DNA from: Pirellulales bacterium
GTDB lineage: Bacteria; Planctomycetota; Planctomycetia; Pirellulales; DATAWG01
Direction of reading: 5' to 3'
Length of the DNA: 52,236 nucleotides
NCBI GenBank assembly: GCA_036267355.1
Contig: DATAWG010000006.1
Location: forward strand, 1-52,236
The notes beneath the pieces are model-generated. The model saw nothing but the letters and a program-made list of their open reading frames with translations. It made no database searches and was not told the DNA's origin. Numbering within the stretch: position 1 is the first letter of the stretch; the number at the start of each line of letters is the position of its first letter. Positions 7,103-15,239 of the stretch are shown here, in pieces. The position numbers were made by a program, and so were the translations under genes.

Positions 7103-8434
7103 ATGAACACTGCCATCTCCAACATTGTTGCCGAGCCGCCGCCAAGCCGGCGCGTTTGGATGGTTGGCATTTTCGCGCTGCTTTGGGCGGTATTCTATTT
7201 GGCCACGCCGCTGGATGTTCGATTCACGGTGAGCGACACCTACGATGCGGTCAACGGCGACATGTCGGACGAGGACCGTGCCGAAACCAATGTCGAGATG
7301 GCGACGCACGCGAATATGGCGCGTGAGCTTTCGCTGTTGGCGCTTGCGGTGTTTGGCGTCGCATGCTTGGCATCGCGCGCAGAGCGTCGGGTGGCTCCGC
7401 GCATCGGCGGAGTGTTCATTCTCGGCTTCCTGGCTTGGACGCTTGCAAGCGCCGTATGGTCGGGCGAGACGGGAACGACGCTTCGCAAGGCGGCCGTGTT
7501 GGGCTGCCTTTCGATGGGAGCCTTGGGTGTTGCGAAGCAATTTTCGCTGCGACAGATCGCGTGCTTCGCCGTGTTCGCCGGCGGATTGCTGCTCGTCGCG
7601 GATTTGTCGAGTGAACTGGCGCTCGGCAATTTTCAACCGCTCGACCCTGAATATCGCTTCACCGGTTTGACCTGGCCGGCATTCAATGCCTGGATGCTTT
7701 CGATAACGTTGTTGGGCGCGGCCGTTCTGTATCCGACCGCCGGGAAGTGGCGAACCGCGCTTGTGGCGCTTTCCGCAGCCGCGCTGGGCGCGATCTTGAT
7801 GGCAAAGACACGGGCGAGCACCGCGGGATTGGTCGCTGGAGTTTCCGTATACGCGGCGCTGACCTGGCCCCCGCGCCGCACTCTGCTCGCTTTGTTCGCA
7901 GGCATCACGTGCATTGCGGCGGGCATCATGGTGCTTTCGCTGACGACCGGGAATGCCGGCGCGCGGCTGGTCGACGTGGTCAATCTGGGGAGATCCGAAT
8001 CGGCAGAGGGAATTTCCGGCCGCTCGCAGTTATGGGAAGATCTCATGCCTTTCATCGCCGACCGCCCGCTGACCGGGTATGGCTACGAGAGCTTTTGGAC
8101 GCCCAGCCATCTCGTCCAAATCGGCGAAGACAACTGGGGCGCTCCCGATGCACACAACGGATACATCAACCTGACTCTCGGCATCGGATTGATCGGGGCG
8201 GCGGCCTACGTGCTTGTGCTGCTTTTCGGATTCTGCACCGCTTGGATCCGGAGCATTAAGGCTCGCTCTGCCGACTACGCCTTCGCGTGCGGCACGATCG
8301 TCGTGTCGGCGATCAACGCGGGTTTCGTTTCCACGCAGCTATCGCCGGCGCTCTACAGCTTCGTAACGTTGGCGATTCTCGCACACCTGGGATTCATCGC
8401 CGAACCGATCGGCAAGGACCTGCCGCGAACATGA
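7103..8434 (+). CDS. O-antigen polymerase/ligase-like membrane protein (Wzy/WaaL family)
   Basis: 443 aa with about ten or more hydrophobic segments. A periplasmic loop near 285-350 carries GRSQLWEDLMPFIADRPLTGYG and DAHNGYINLTLGIGLIG, the His/Arg-containing pattern of Wzy_C proteins that polymerise or ligate lipid-linked glycan units. It ends with further membrane helices. A GTG at 7061 is in frame, but the ATG at 7103 starts just before MNTAISNIV and is preferred. Its stop overlaps the next start (ATGA). Polymerase is the likelier role, since the operon also encodes a co-polymerase and a flippase. Confidence 0.85.
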   Translation: MNTAISNIVAEPPPSRRVWMVGIFALLWAVFYLATPLDVRFTVSDTYDAVNGDMSDEDRAETNVEMATHANMARELSLLALAVFGVACLASRAERRVAPRIGGVFILGFLAWTLASAVWSGETGTTLRKAAVLGCLSMGALGVAKQFSLRQIACFAVFAGGLLLVADLSSELALGNFQPLDPEYRFTGLTWPAFNAWMLSITLLGAAVLYPTAGKWRTALVALSAAALGAILMAKTRASTAGLVAGVSVYAALTWPPRRTLLALFAGITCIAAGIMVLSLTTGNAGARLVDVVNLGRSESAEGISGRSQLWEDLMPFIADRPLTGYGYESFWTPSHLVQIGEDNWGAPDAHNGYINLTLGIGLIGAAAYVLVLLFGFCTAWIRSIKARSADYAFACGTIVVSAINAGFVSTQLSPALYSFVTLAILAHLGFIAEPIGKDLPRT

Positions 8435-9453
8435 CTGCGACGAACGTGAATCCCACGAAATTCTCGATCGTTATCGCCACCTATCGCCGGCCGGCGATGT
8501 TGCGCGACACGTTGCTCAGTCTCCGCACGCTCAAGATTCCGAGCAGCGTGGCGCTCGAAGTGCTGATCGTCGACAACGATCCTGGCCAATCGGCGGTCGA
8601 GGTGGCGAACGAATTGGCCGCCGAATGCGAGCAGAGCTTTGCGCTGCGATATATCGCCGAGCCGCGGACGGGCCTCAGCCATGCGCGCAATCGCGGGATC
8701 GAAGAGGCCGAAGGCGACTTCATCGGCTTTCTGGACGACGATGTGTTCATTTCCGAACACTGGCTCGTCGCCATGCTCGATTGCCTCGAGCGGACGGGAG
8801 CGGTCGCGGTAGGCGGTCCCTATGTGAATCACTGGGAAGAAGAGCCCGATCCGACAGTGCTCGCCTGCCAGTATCGACTCGTGGCCCCGGATTGGGGCGA
8901 GCACGAATGCACGTACCAGGGACGAGCGACCCCCGGTGGCGGCAATGCCGTTTTCCGCCGCCGCGTGTTCGACACCGGATTGCGATTCTCTCCGGAATTA
9001 GGCCGAATCGGCAACCTGCTGCTATCGGGCGAAGACACGGAGGTTTTCCGCAGGCTGCAAAAGCAGGGCGAGCGCTTGTGGTACTGCCCAAACGCCCCGA
9101 TGCTCCACCGCATCTCCGGCGAACGATTGACCCAAGCATACTTGATCCGTCGCAGCTTTTGGTTCGGCTATTCCTACGCCATCATCGATTCACGAATCGA
9201 TGGGCTTGCTGCGCAACTTTTGTACGCCGTTGCAAGGCTGGGAAAGCTGTCGCTGGTCGATACCTGCCGGTTTGCATTTGCCAAGCTCCGCCGCAGTGCG
9301 ACGGGTAAGCTGATTGCTCGGTGCTCGATCGCCACGCAATGGGGCTACTTGCGGGCAACTTTTTTTCCGCTTCCGATCACCGACAACCCGCCGCCCGCGG
9401 CAGTCGTCGGCGTCGAATCGCAAACCTCGGAGGCGCCGACCGTGTCTGCATGA
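8431..9453 (+). CDS. Family 2 glycosyltransferase
   Basis: 340 aa, GT-A fold. The N-terminus FSIVIATYRRPAMLRDTL is the nucleotide-sugar-binding start of GT2. The metal-binding DxD appears as FLDDDV (near 98-103), and RTGLSHARNRGI precedes it. GGGNAVFRRRVF and the SGEDTEVFRRL motif (the ED acid/base pair of GT2) follow. The C-terminus is variable. It starts inside the stop of the upstream gene (ATGA), so the two are translationally coupled. Adds one sugar on the cytoplasmic side; donor and acceptor cannot be read from sequence. Confidence 0.92.
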   Translation: MTATNVNPTKFSIVIATYRRPAMLRDTLLSLRTLKIPSSVALEVLIVDNDPGQSAVEVANELAAECEQSFALRYIAEPRTGLSHARNRGIEEAEGDFIGFLDDDVFISEHWLVAMLDCLERTGAVAVGGPYVNHWEEEPDPTVLACQYRLVAPDWGEHECTYQGRATPGGGNAVFRRRVFDTGLRFSPELGRIGNLLLSGEDTEVFRRLQKQGERLWYCPNAPMLHRISGERLTQAYLIRRSFWFGYSYAIIDSRIDGLAAQLLYAVARLGKLSLVDTCRFAFAKLRRSATGKLIARCSIATQWGYLRATFFPLPITDNPPPAAVVGVESQTSEAPTVSA

Positions 9454-10661
9454 CAGGTCTCGCGGCATGTAGAGCCGCGGCCTGCCGGACGGCGAACTTC
9501 ATGGAATCTCACGGTCAATCCTTGTTAGCCGATCGGCCACAGCCGGTCGTTGCCGACCCGCTCGCGCCGCCGCGCTCGACGCGGGACTCGGCCATTACGG
9601 TATCGCGGATTTCCGGCCGTGGACTGACCGACGAGCAAATCTGCGCCTGGTCGAAAATACAATGTGGAATCAAGGAACTCGATAGCCCGTTTTTGCATCC
9701 CCACTTCACCCGGTCTGTGGCCGCGGTGCGCTCCGACGTGGAAGTCGCTGCTTTGGAGCAAGACGGGAAGATGGTGGGTTTTTTCCCTTACCAACGATCG
9801 CGGCAGGTCATTGGAAACCCCGTCGGTGGCCGATTGAACGACTGCCAGGCGTTGATTGCCCGGGCGGACCTTCGCTTGGATCCGAGTCGAATGCTGGGAG
9901 CATGCGGCTTGCTGACGTGGAAGTTCGATCATTTGCTTACGACGCAATCGTGGTTTCAAGCCAGCCATTGGAATCTGCGTCGATCGCTGCAAATCCACGT
10001 GCCTGAGCGATTCGACTGCTCGGCGGCGGAAGGGCTCCGGTCGAGGCGCGTTCGCGAAACGCTCCGCAAAACGCGCAAATTCGAGCGCGAGCGTGGACCG
10101 ATTCGCTTCATACTGCACGAGACCGATCCGCGCGCCTTCCAAGCGTTGTTGCGATGGAAATCGGCGCAATACCGGCGCACCGACGCGATGGATATTTTTT
10201 CGCTTCGCTGGCCGATCGAACTCCTCGAACGTCTCAACCAGGAACCGTCGGTGGAGCTTTGCGGCCAGTTGTCGGCCCTCTATCTCGGCGACCGCTTGGC
10301 GGCCGTCCACCAAGGGCTGCGCTCGAATCGCGTGCTTCACTCCTGGTTTCCAGCCTATGATCCGACAATTTGGCAATTTTCGCCTGGCATGATGCTGTTT
10401 GTGAGGCTTGCCCAAGAGGCCGAGTCGAACGGGATCGCACGGATCGATTTAGGGGCCGGCGAAGCCGGATTCAAGCAAAGCCTTGCGTCGTCGGCGACGA
10501 TGGTCGCCACGGGCGCGGTGACGCGTTTTGCACTGCATCGCGGGGCCCAGCGAGGTTGGAACAGGACAAAAGCTTGGCTGCGGACGTCCCCGCTTCAGAA
10601 GCCGTGGCGGGCGGTCGCCGATCGGACTCGACCGCTGCGCGACTGGTTCGCCATGCGTTAG
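9450..10661 (+). CDS. GNAT-fold (BioF2/FemAB-like) transferase of the polysaccharide operon
   Basis: 403 aa from an ATG that overlaps the stop of the GT2 gene (ATGA); a second ATG at 9501 is possible and would remove a poorly conserved leader. The sequence fits the Acetyltransf_6 (CelD/BioF2) class: a first half with SDVEVAALEQDGKMVGFFPYQRS, then RVRETLRKTRKFERERGPIRF, and a GNAT core with ALYLGDRLAAVHQGLRSN, FSPGMMLFVRLAQEAES and RIDLGAGEAGFKQSL. Members are common in exopolysaccharide clusters and are thought to acylate sugars; the fold is shared with FemX aminoacyl transferases. With the carrier-bound amino acid genes downstream, aminoacylation of the glycan is one possible role. Confidence 0.8.
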   Translation: MTGLAACRAAACRTANFMESHGQSLLADRPQPVVADPLAPPRSTRDSAITVSRISGRGLTDEQICAWSKIQCGIKELDSPFLHPHFTRSVAAVRSDVEVAALEQDGKMVGFFPYQRSRQVIGNPVGGRLNDCQALIARADLRLDPSRMLGACGLLTWKFDHLLTTQSWFQASHWNLRRSLQIHVPERFDCSAAEGLRSRRVRETLRKTRKFERERGPIRFILHETDPRAFQALLRWKSAQYRRTDAMDIFSLRWPIELLERLNQEPSVELCGQLSALYLGDRLAAVHQGLRSNRVLHSWFPAYDPTIWQFSPGMMLFVRLAQEAESNGIARIDLGAGEAGFKQSLASSATMVATGAVTRFALHRGAQRGWNRTKAWLRTSPLQKPWRAVADRTRPLRDWFAMR

Positions 10662-10701
10662 TCGCCGGCGGCGCAACCAAGAATCGGGATAAGGACTAAG
10701 C

Positions 10702-11943
10702 GTGAACGCCACCAAAATATTGCTGTGTCACAACTACTATCGCCTTCGTGGCGGCGAGGACCAGGCGTTCGAAGACGAAGCGCGATTGCTCGAGTCGCGT
10801 GGTCACGATGTGCTGCGATACACCGTGCATAACGATTCGATCGGCGGCATGAGCCGTGGGGCGGCCGCGAGGCGAACTTTTTCGAACCGGCAATCGTACG
10901 ACGATCTTCGCACCCTCCTTCGCAAACAACGACCGGCCCTGATGCATTGCACGAACACGTTTCCGTTGATCTCACCCGCCGCCTATCGCGCGGCCCGCGA
11001 CGCGCGAGTGCCGGTGGTGCAGGCGCTGCACAACTATCGGCTCGTGTGTCCCAATGCGCTTCTCACCCGGCAGGGGCGCGTGTGCGAGGATTGCCTTGGC
11101 AAAACATTCGCATGGCCGGGCATCGCGCACGGCTGTTATCGCAATAGCCGGCTGGCGACTTCCGTCGTGGCGGGAATGGTTGCCTTGCATCGCATCAAGG
11201 GCACATGGAAACACTCGGTCGATCTCTACTATACGGTCAGCGAGTTCGCTCGACGCAAATTGATTCAAGGCAACCTTCCGGCCGACAAAATCGCCGTGAA
11301 GCCGAATTTCGTCGATCCCGACCCAGGGCCGGGCGACGGCCGAGGCGGCTATGCGATCTTCGTCGGGCGCCTTTCGCCGGAAAAGGGAATCGACACGCTG
11401 CTGAACGCGTGGAACCGGTTGGCCTCCCAGCCGAATGGCATTCCGCTCAAGATCGTCGGCGATGGGCCGCTGGCTTCCATGGTGCGATCGGCGGCAGAAC
11501 GCAATCCGCGGATCGAATGGTTCGGCCAACGGTCGTTGACGGAAGTGCTGGCGATGGTGGGTCGCGCGACGATGCTCGTGATGCCATCGATCTGGTACGA
11601 GACGTTTGGCCGCACGATCATCGAAGCCTATGCCACCGGCACACCCGTCGTCGCCTCGAATCTGGGCGCCATGGCAGAACTCGTCGTCGACGGCAAGACA
11701 GGCCTGCTTTTCGCGCCCGGCGATGCAGATGATCTGGTCGCGAAGATGCGAAATCTTTCGAGCGACGCAAATCGATTGTCGGCCATGCGCCAAGCCGCCC
11801 GGCTCGAATTCGAAGCCAAATACACCGCGGAAGCGAATTATCACCTGTTGCTAGACCTGTATCGCCGGGCGATCGAAAACCGTGGAACAGATCTGAACGG
11901 CGTGGCCGCCTCGAAAGCGCAAATTTCGGAGGCGGCGATCTGA
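10702..11943 (+). CDS. Family 4 glycosyltransferase
   Basis: 413 aa, GT-B fold, starting at GTG with AGGA about six bases upstream. The N-terminal domain has the acceptor-side motif YRLRGGEDQAFEDEA and a Cys-rich stretch (RLVCPNA, VCEDCLG). The C-terminal Glycos_transf_1 domain has FVGRLSPEKGIDTLL, GDGPL and the E(x7)E signature in WYETFGRTIIEAYATGTPVVAS. Retaining glycosyltransferase acting on the lipid-linked repeat in the cytoplasm. It lies 40 bases after the GNAT gene and 70 before the GT26 gene, in the same operon. Confidence 0.92.
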   Translation: MNATKILLCHNYYRLRGGEDQAFEDEARLLESRGHDVLRYTVHNDSIGGMSRGAAARRTFSNRQSYDDLRTLLRKQRPALMHCTNTFPLISPAAYRAARDARVPVVQALHNYRLVCPNALLTRQGRVCEDCLGKTFAWPGIAHGCYRNSRLATSVVAGMVALHRIKGTWKHSVDLYYTVSEFARRKLIQGNLPADKIAVKPNFVDPDPGPGDGRGGYAIFVGRLSPEKGIDTLLNAWNRLASQPNGIPLKIVGDGPLASMVRSAAERNPRIEWFGQRSLTEVLAMVGRATMLVMPSIWYETFGRTIIEAYATGTPVVASNLGAMAELVVDGKTGLLFAPGDADDLVAKMRNLSSDANRLSAMRQAARLEFEAKYTAEANYHLLLDLYRRAIENRGTDLNGVAASKAQISEAAI

Positions 11944-12013
11944 TGAACGTCACGACGGAAAACAAACGGACGAAATCGGCAACCCAATCCACCTGCCTTC
12001 TCGACGCGCACCT

Positions 12014-12820
12014 ATGATCGATCGCGGAAAACACAATATCTTGGGAGTGCGCATCGACGCGGTGGACTACGCTGCCGCGGTCGATCGGATCGCGGAGGCG
12101 GCGATCCATCGCCGGCCGATGGCCGTCTCGGCGCTGGCCGTTCACGGAATCATGACCGGCGTGTTGGATCCCGTGCACCGCATCCGGTTGAATAACTTCG
12201 ATCTGGTGGTCCCGGATGGCCAGCCGGTTCGTTGGGCGCTGAATCTCTTGCACGGCACTCGGCTCGGCGAACGCGTGTATGGGCCGACGCTGATGCTCGA
12301 GATGTGCCAATGGGCGACGGCGCACCATGCTTCGATTTTTCTATTCGGTGGCACCCGCGAGCAACTCGCGGCCCTCGGCGATCGATTGCGCGAGCGCTTT
12401 GCCGGTTTGCAAATCGCGGGCACTCGGCCTTCCGCATTTCGACGATTGTCGCCCGCCGAAGGCGATCAATTGGTGGCCGAGATCCGCAGCAGCGGCGCGG
12501 CGCTGACATTCGTGGGGCTCGGCTGTCCGCGGCAAGAGGTGTGGGCCTATGAAAATCGCGAGCCGCTGTCGATGCCGCTCTTGGCGGTCGGCGCCGCGTT
12601 TGCCTTTCACGCCGGCCAATTGTCGCAAGCGCCCCGGTTCCTGCAAGACCGCGGGTTGGAGTGGTTCTACCGCTTGGTCCGCGAACCGCGACGGCTGTGG
12701 AAACGCTATGCGCTGCTGAACCCGCTTTATTCCGCGTTGCTGCTCGCGCAATGGTCTGGCCTACGCCGTTTCAACCTGGACGACGCGCCGCGGCCGACGG
12801 AACTCATGTTGTACGGATAG
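12014..12820 (+). CDS. WecG/TagA/CpsF family (GT26) glycosyltransferase
   Basis: 268 aa, typical family length. It begins with NILGVRIDAVDYAAAVDRI, has the active-site Asp motif LVVPDGQPV, and the conserved GSP-like motif GLGCPRQEVWAYE followed by AVGAAFAFHAGQ and APRFLQDRGLEWFYRLVREPRRLWKRY, all normal landmarks of GT26. These enzymes usually add ManNAc-type sugars to lipid-linked GlcNAc, but the donor here is not known. It sits between GT4 and the deacetylase with short gaps. Confidence 0.93.
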   Translation: MIDRGKHNILGVRIDAVDYAAAVDRIAEAAIHRRPMAVSALAVHGIMTGVLDPVHRIRLNNFDLVVPDGQPVRWALNLLHGTRLGERVYGPTLMLEMCQWATAHHASIFLFGGTREQLAALGDRLRERFAGLQIAGTRPSAFRRLSPAEGDQLVAEIRSSGAALTFVGLGCPRQEVWAYENREPLSMPLLAVGAAFAFHAGQLSQAPRFLQDRGLEWFYRLVREPRRLWKRYALLNPLYSALLLAQWSGLRRFNLDDAPRPTELMLYG

Positions 12821-12842
12821 ACGCACCAATTCAAGGTTGGGT

Positions 12843-13817
12843 ATGCAAGCCGCAAGTAAATCGATCCCCAGAGAGCCGTCGTTCAAGGATTGGTGCCGGC
12901 ACAAGGCCGCGCAGATCGGCGCGGTGCTCACGCGCCTTCACCGCGCCCCGACCGATGCGTTTGCCATTATCACCTACCACCGGATCGCGCCTCGGATTGC
13001 CGGTACCCCCGCCCCGACGATCAACGTCGCCCCCGACCGATTTCGCACGCAAATTGCCGGATTGCAGCAGCGCGGCTACGTCATTCGTTCGCTGGCAGAA
13101 ATGGTGCGGCTCAAGCGGCTCGGATTGCCGATACCACCGCGGACGGTGGTGCTGACGTTCGACGATGGCTTTGCCTCGGTCTACCGACACGCCTGGCCGA
13201 TTCTGCAGGAATTGCAAGCGCCGGCGACGCTGTTTCTCTGCACCGCGTTTCTGGACAGCGACGCGCCGTTCCCCTTCGATCCTTGGGCAAAGGCCTACCG
13301 CGATCGCGTTCCTGCGGAAAGTTGGCGGCCATTGCGGAGCGAGGAATGCCGGGAAATGCTCGCCGGCGGTTTGATCGAATTCGGCGCGCACACGCACACG
13401 CATCAAGACTTCCGCTCGCGCCCCGAAGACTTGGCCGACGACTTGCACGCCTGCCAGCGCATTCTGCGCGACAAGTTTCGAGCGATCGAACTCGGCTTCG
13501 CGTTTCCGTATGGGTATTACGACGAAGGGCTGATGGATGTCGTGCGCGACGCCAAGCTCACCTGCGCTTTGACCGTCGATAGTTGGCTTGTGACACGCGA
13601 CGCCGATCCGTTTGGATGGGGACGGTTCACGGCCCACGCATGGGACACGCCCGGCACGTTGGCCGCGAAGTGCGACGGTTGGTATAGCCGGCTGCTCGGC
13701 GGCTACCACGCCTGCATGGACACGGGCCGACGCGTGGCAGGCCGGTCTCCGCGAAAAATCTCCCGCCCAACTGCAATTCGGCCGTCGAACAAAACCGCTT
13801 CGGATTGTCTTCGATGA
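12843..13817 (+). CDS. Polysaccharide deacetylase (NodB/CE4)
   Basis: 324 aa. CE4 motif 1 is VLTFDDG (catalytic and metal Asp) and motif 2 is GAHTHTH, carrying the metal-binding His pair. Upstream FAIITYHRIAP and the C-terminal GFAFPYGYYDEG fit the family. No signal peptide is evident, so it may act on cytoplasmic or membrane-linked glycan, or be exported by an unrecognised route. Removing N-acetyl groups would free amines on the glycan, which are possible acceptors for the acyl or aminoacyl transferases in this operon (inference). The ATG at 12843 has AAGG at 12833-12836. Its stop overlaps the next start (ATGA). Confidence 0.92.
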   Translation: MQAASKSIPREPSFKDWCRHKAAQIGAVLTRLHRAPTDAFAIITYHRIAPRIAGTPAPTINVAPDRFRTQIAGLQQRGYVIRSLAEMVRLKRLGLPIPPRTVVLTFDDGFASVYRHAWPILQELQAPATLFLCTAFLDSDAPFPFDPWAKAYRDRVPAESWRPLRSEECREMLAGGLIEFGAHTHTHQDFRSRPEDLADDLHACQRILRDKFRAIELGFAFPYGYYDEGLMDVVRDAKLTCALTVDSWLVTRDADPFGWGRFTAHAWDTPGTLAAKCDGWYSRLLGGYHACMDTGRRVAGRSPRKISRPTAIRPSNKTASDCLR

Positions 13818-15223
13818 GCAACCCCGACGCGTCGATCGAACTGGAGGCGACTGCCCGGCTTTCGCTCCGCGAACAACTGGCCGGCGTGGCGCGGTATTGG
13901 TGTGGCGCCACTGCGCGCAAGGCGGTGGTGGCATTGGCCGATCAGGTGATCGTCAGCGGCGCGAGTTTTTTTACGACCGTGTTGATCGGCCGGATCTGCG
14001 GGCCAAGGGAATTGGGATTCTATTCTCTGGCGTTCGCGATCGTCGTGCTGCTGTACACGGTGCAGCAATCGGTGGTCACCGTGCCGTATACGATTTACGT
14101 ACACCGTCTTCCACGCGAGGTGCGCCGGGATTATTCCGGCGGCATACTCGCCCACTGCGGATTGCTCGCGATGGCGTCGGCGGCCGGTTTGGCGTGCGCC
14201 GCGGTGCTCGGCATGCTGGGGGTTGGTCCGGCGGAATTGACACCCGTCTTTGGCGTGCTTGCCGCGACCGTTCCATTTCTCTTGCTCCGCGATTTCGGAC
14301 GTCGCCTGGCTTTTGCCGATCTGCGGATAAATCGCGCGTTCTGGCTCGACGCGGTCGTGGTCGGCTTGCAACTGCTGTTGGTGGGCGGATTGGCCGTCGG
14401 CGGCCGGCTTTCTGCGGCGGCGGCTTTTGTCGCCGCGGGCGTGAGCTGCGGATTGGTTGCGGTCGCCTGGCTCTATTCGGTCCGATCGCAATTCGCTTTG
14501 GGATGGAACTCGACTCGGCAAGCATGGCAGCAAAACTGGGGCTTTTCCAAATGGGTCCTCGCCGATCAAACCGCTACGACCCTGAACACCTATGTCATGC
14601 ATTGGCTGTTGGCGATCTTATTCGGCATCGCCGCGACGGGATTGTTCGCCGCCTGCGCGACAATTCTGTGCGTGCTCAATCCGATCGTTCTGGGCCTCAA
14701 CAATGTGCTGATGCCGCGCGTGGCGATCGCCATTGCCGCCGGTAGTGCTGCCGAATTGCGGCGCGTGCTTTGGAAATCGACACTCGTGATCACCGCCACG
14801 ACGGCGCTCTTCTGCGGCACGCTTCTCCTGTTCGGGCCACGAATCATGGGGCTTCTTTATGGCGCGGCCTACGCGGGCCAATCGCAAACGGTGTCGGTGC
14901 TCGCGATCGATATGCTCGTTTCGAGCCTGGCAATGGCCCCTGCCTATGCCCTATGGGCCCGGGAACGGTCGCGAACCCTATTTCAAGTGCGCGTGCTGCG
15001 GATCGCGATCGCCGTCGTCGTTAGCCTATGCCTGGCGGCGTCGCTCGGACCGATCGCCGCGGCATATGGCCTCCTCGTCGGCAGCATCGTCGCAACGACA
15101 CTTACCTGTTGGCTTCATTACAAGATGTCGGCCATGAACGGCACACACCGGCCTCTACAGCCGATGGGAGGCATGGATGCAGGGGCTATGGAATCGGACC
15201 GTATCGCTTCAACGAACATTTGA
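13814..15223 (+). CDS. Wzx-like polysaccharide flippase (MOP superfamily)
   Basis: 469 aa with about 12 hydrophobic segments and short charged loops. The first transmembrane helices (ADQVIVSGASFFTTVLIGRICGPRELGFYSLAF) match the start of lipid-linked oligosaccharide translocases of the MOP exporter group. It probably flips the undecaprenyl-linked repeat across the inner membrane for the Wzy-like protein. ATG at 13814 overlaps the deacetylase stop by ATGA. A 16-base gap separates it from the NRPS-like gene. Confidence 0.88.
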   Translation: MSNPDASIELEATARLSLREQLAGVARYWCGATARKAVVALADQVIVSGASFFTTVLIGRICGPRELGFYSLAFAIVVLLYTVQQSVVTVPYTIYVHRLPREVRRDYSGGILAHCGLLAMASAAGLACAAVLGMLGVGPAELTPVFGVLAATVPFLLLRDFGRRLAFADLRINRAFWLDAVVVGLQLLLVGGLAVGGRLSAAAAFVAAGVSCGLVAVAWLYSVRSQFALGWNSTRQAWQQNWGFSKWVLADQTATTLNTYVMHWLLAILFGIAATGLFAACATILCVLNPIVLGLNNVLMPRVAIAIAAGSAAELRRVLWKSTLVITATTALFCGTLLLFGPRIMGLLYGAAYAGQSQTVSVLAIDMLVSSLAMAPAYALWARERSRTLFQVRVLRIAIAVVVSLCLAASLGPIAAAYGLLVGSIVATTLTCWLHYKMSAMNGTHRPLQPMGGMDAGAMESDRIASTNI

Positions 15224-15239
15224 AAGGCGGAAACAACAT

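Noticed and set aside
13703-14602. 299-aa minus-strand frame inside the flippase region
   Set aside because: Antisense to the flippase and deacetylase, Arg/His/Gln-rich, no family. Shadow of GC-rich coding DNA.
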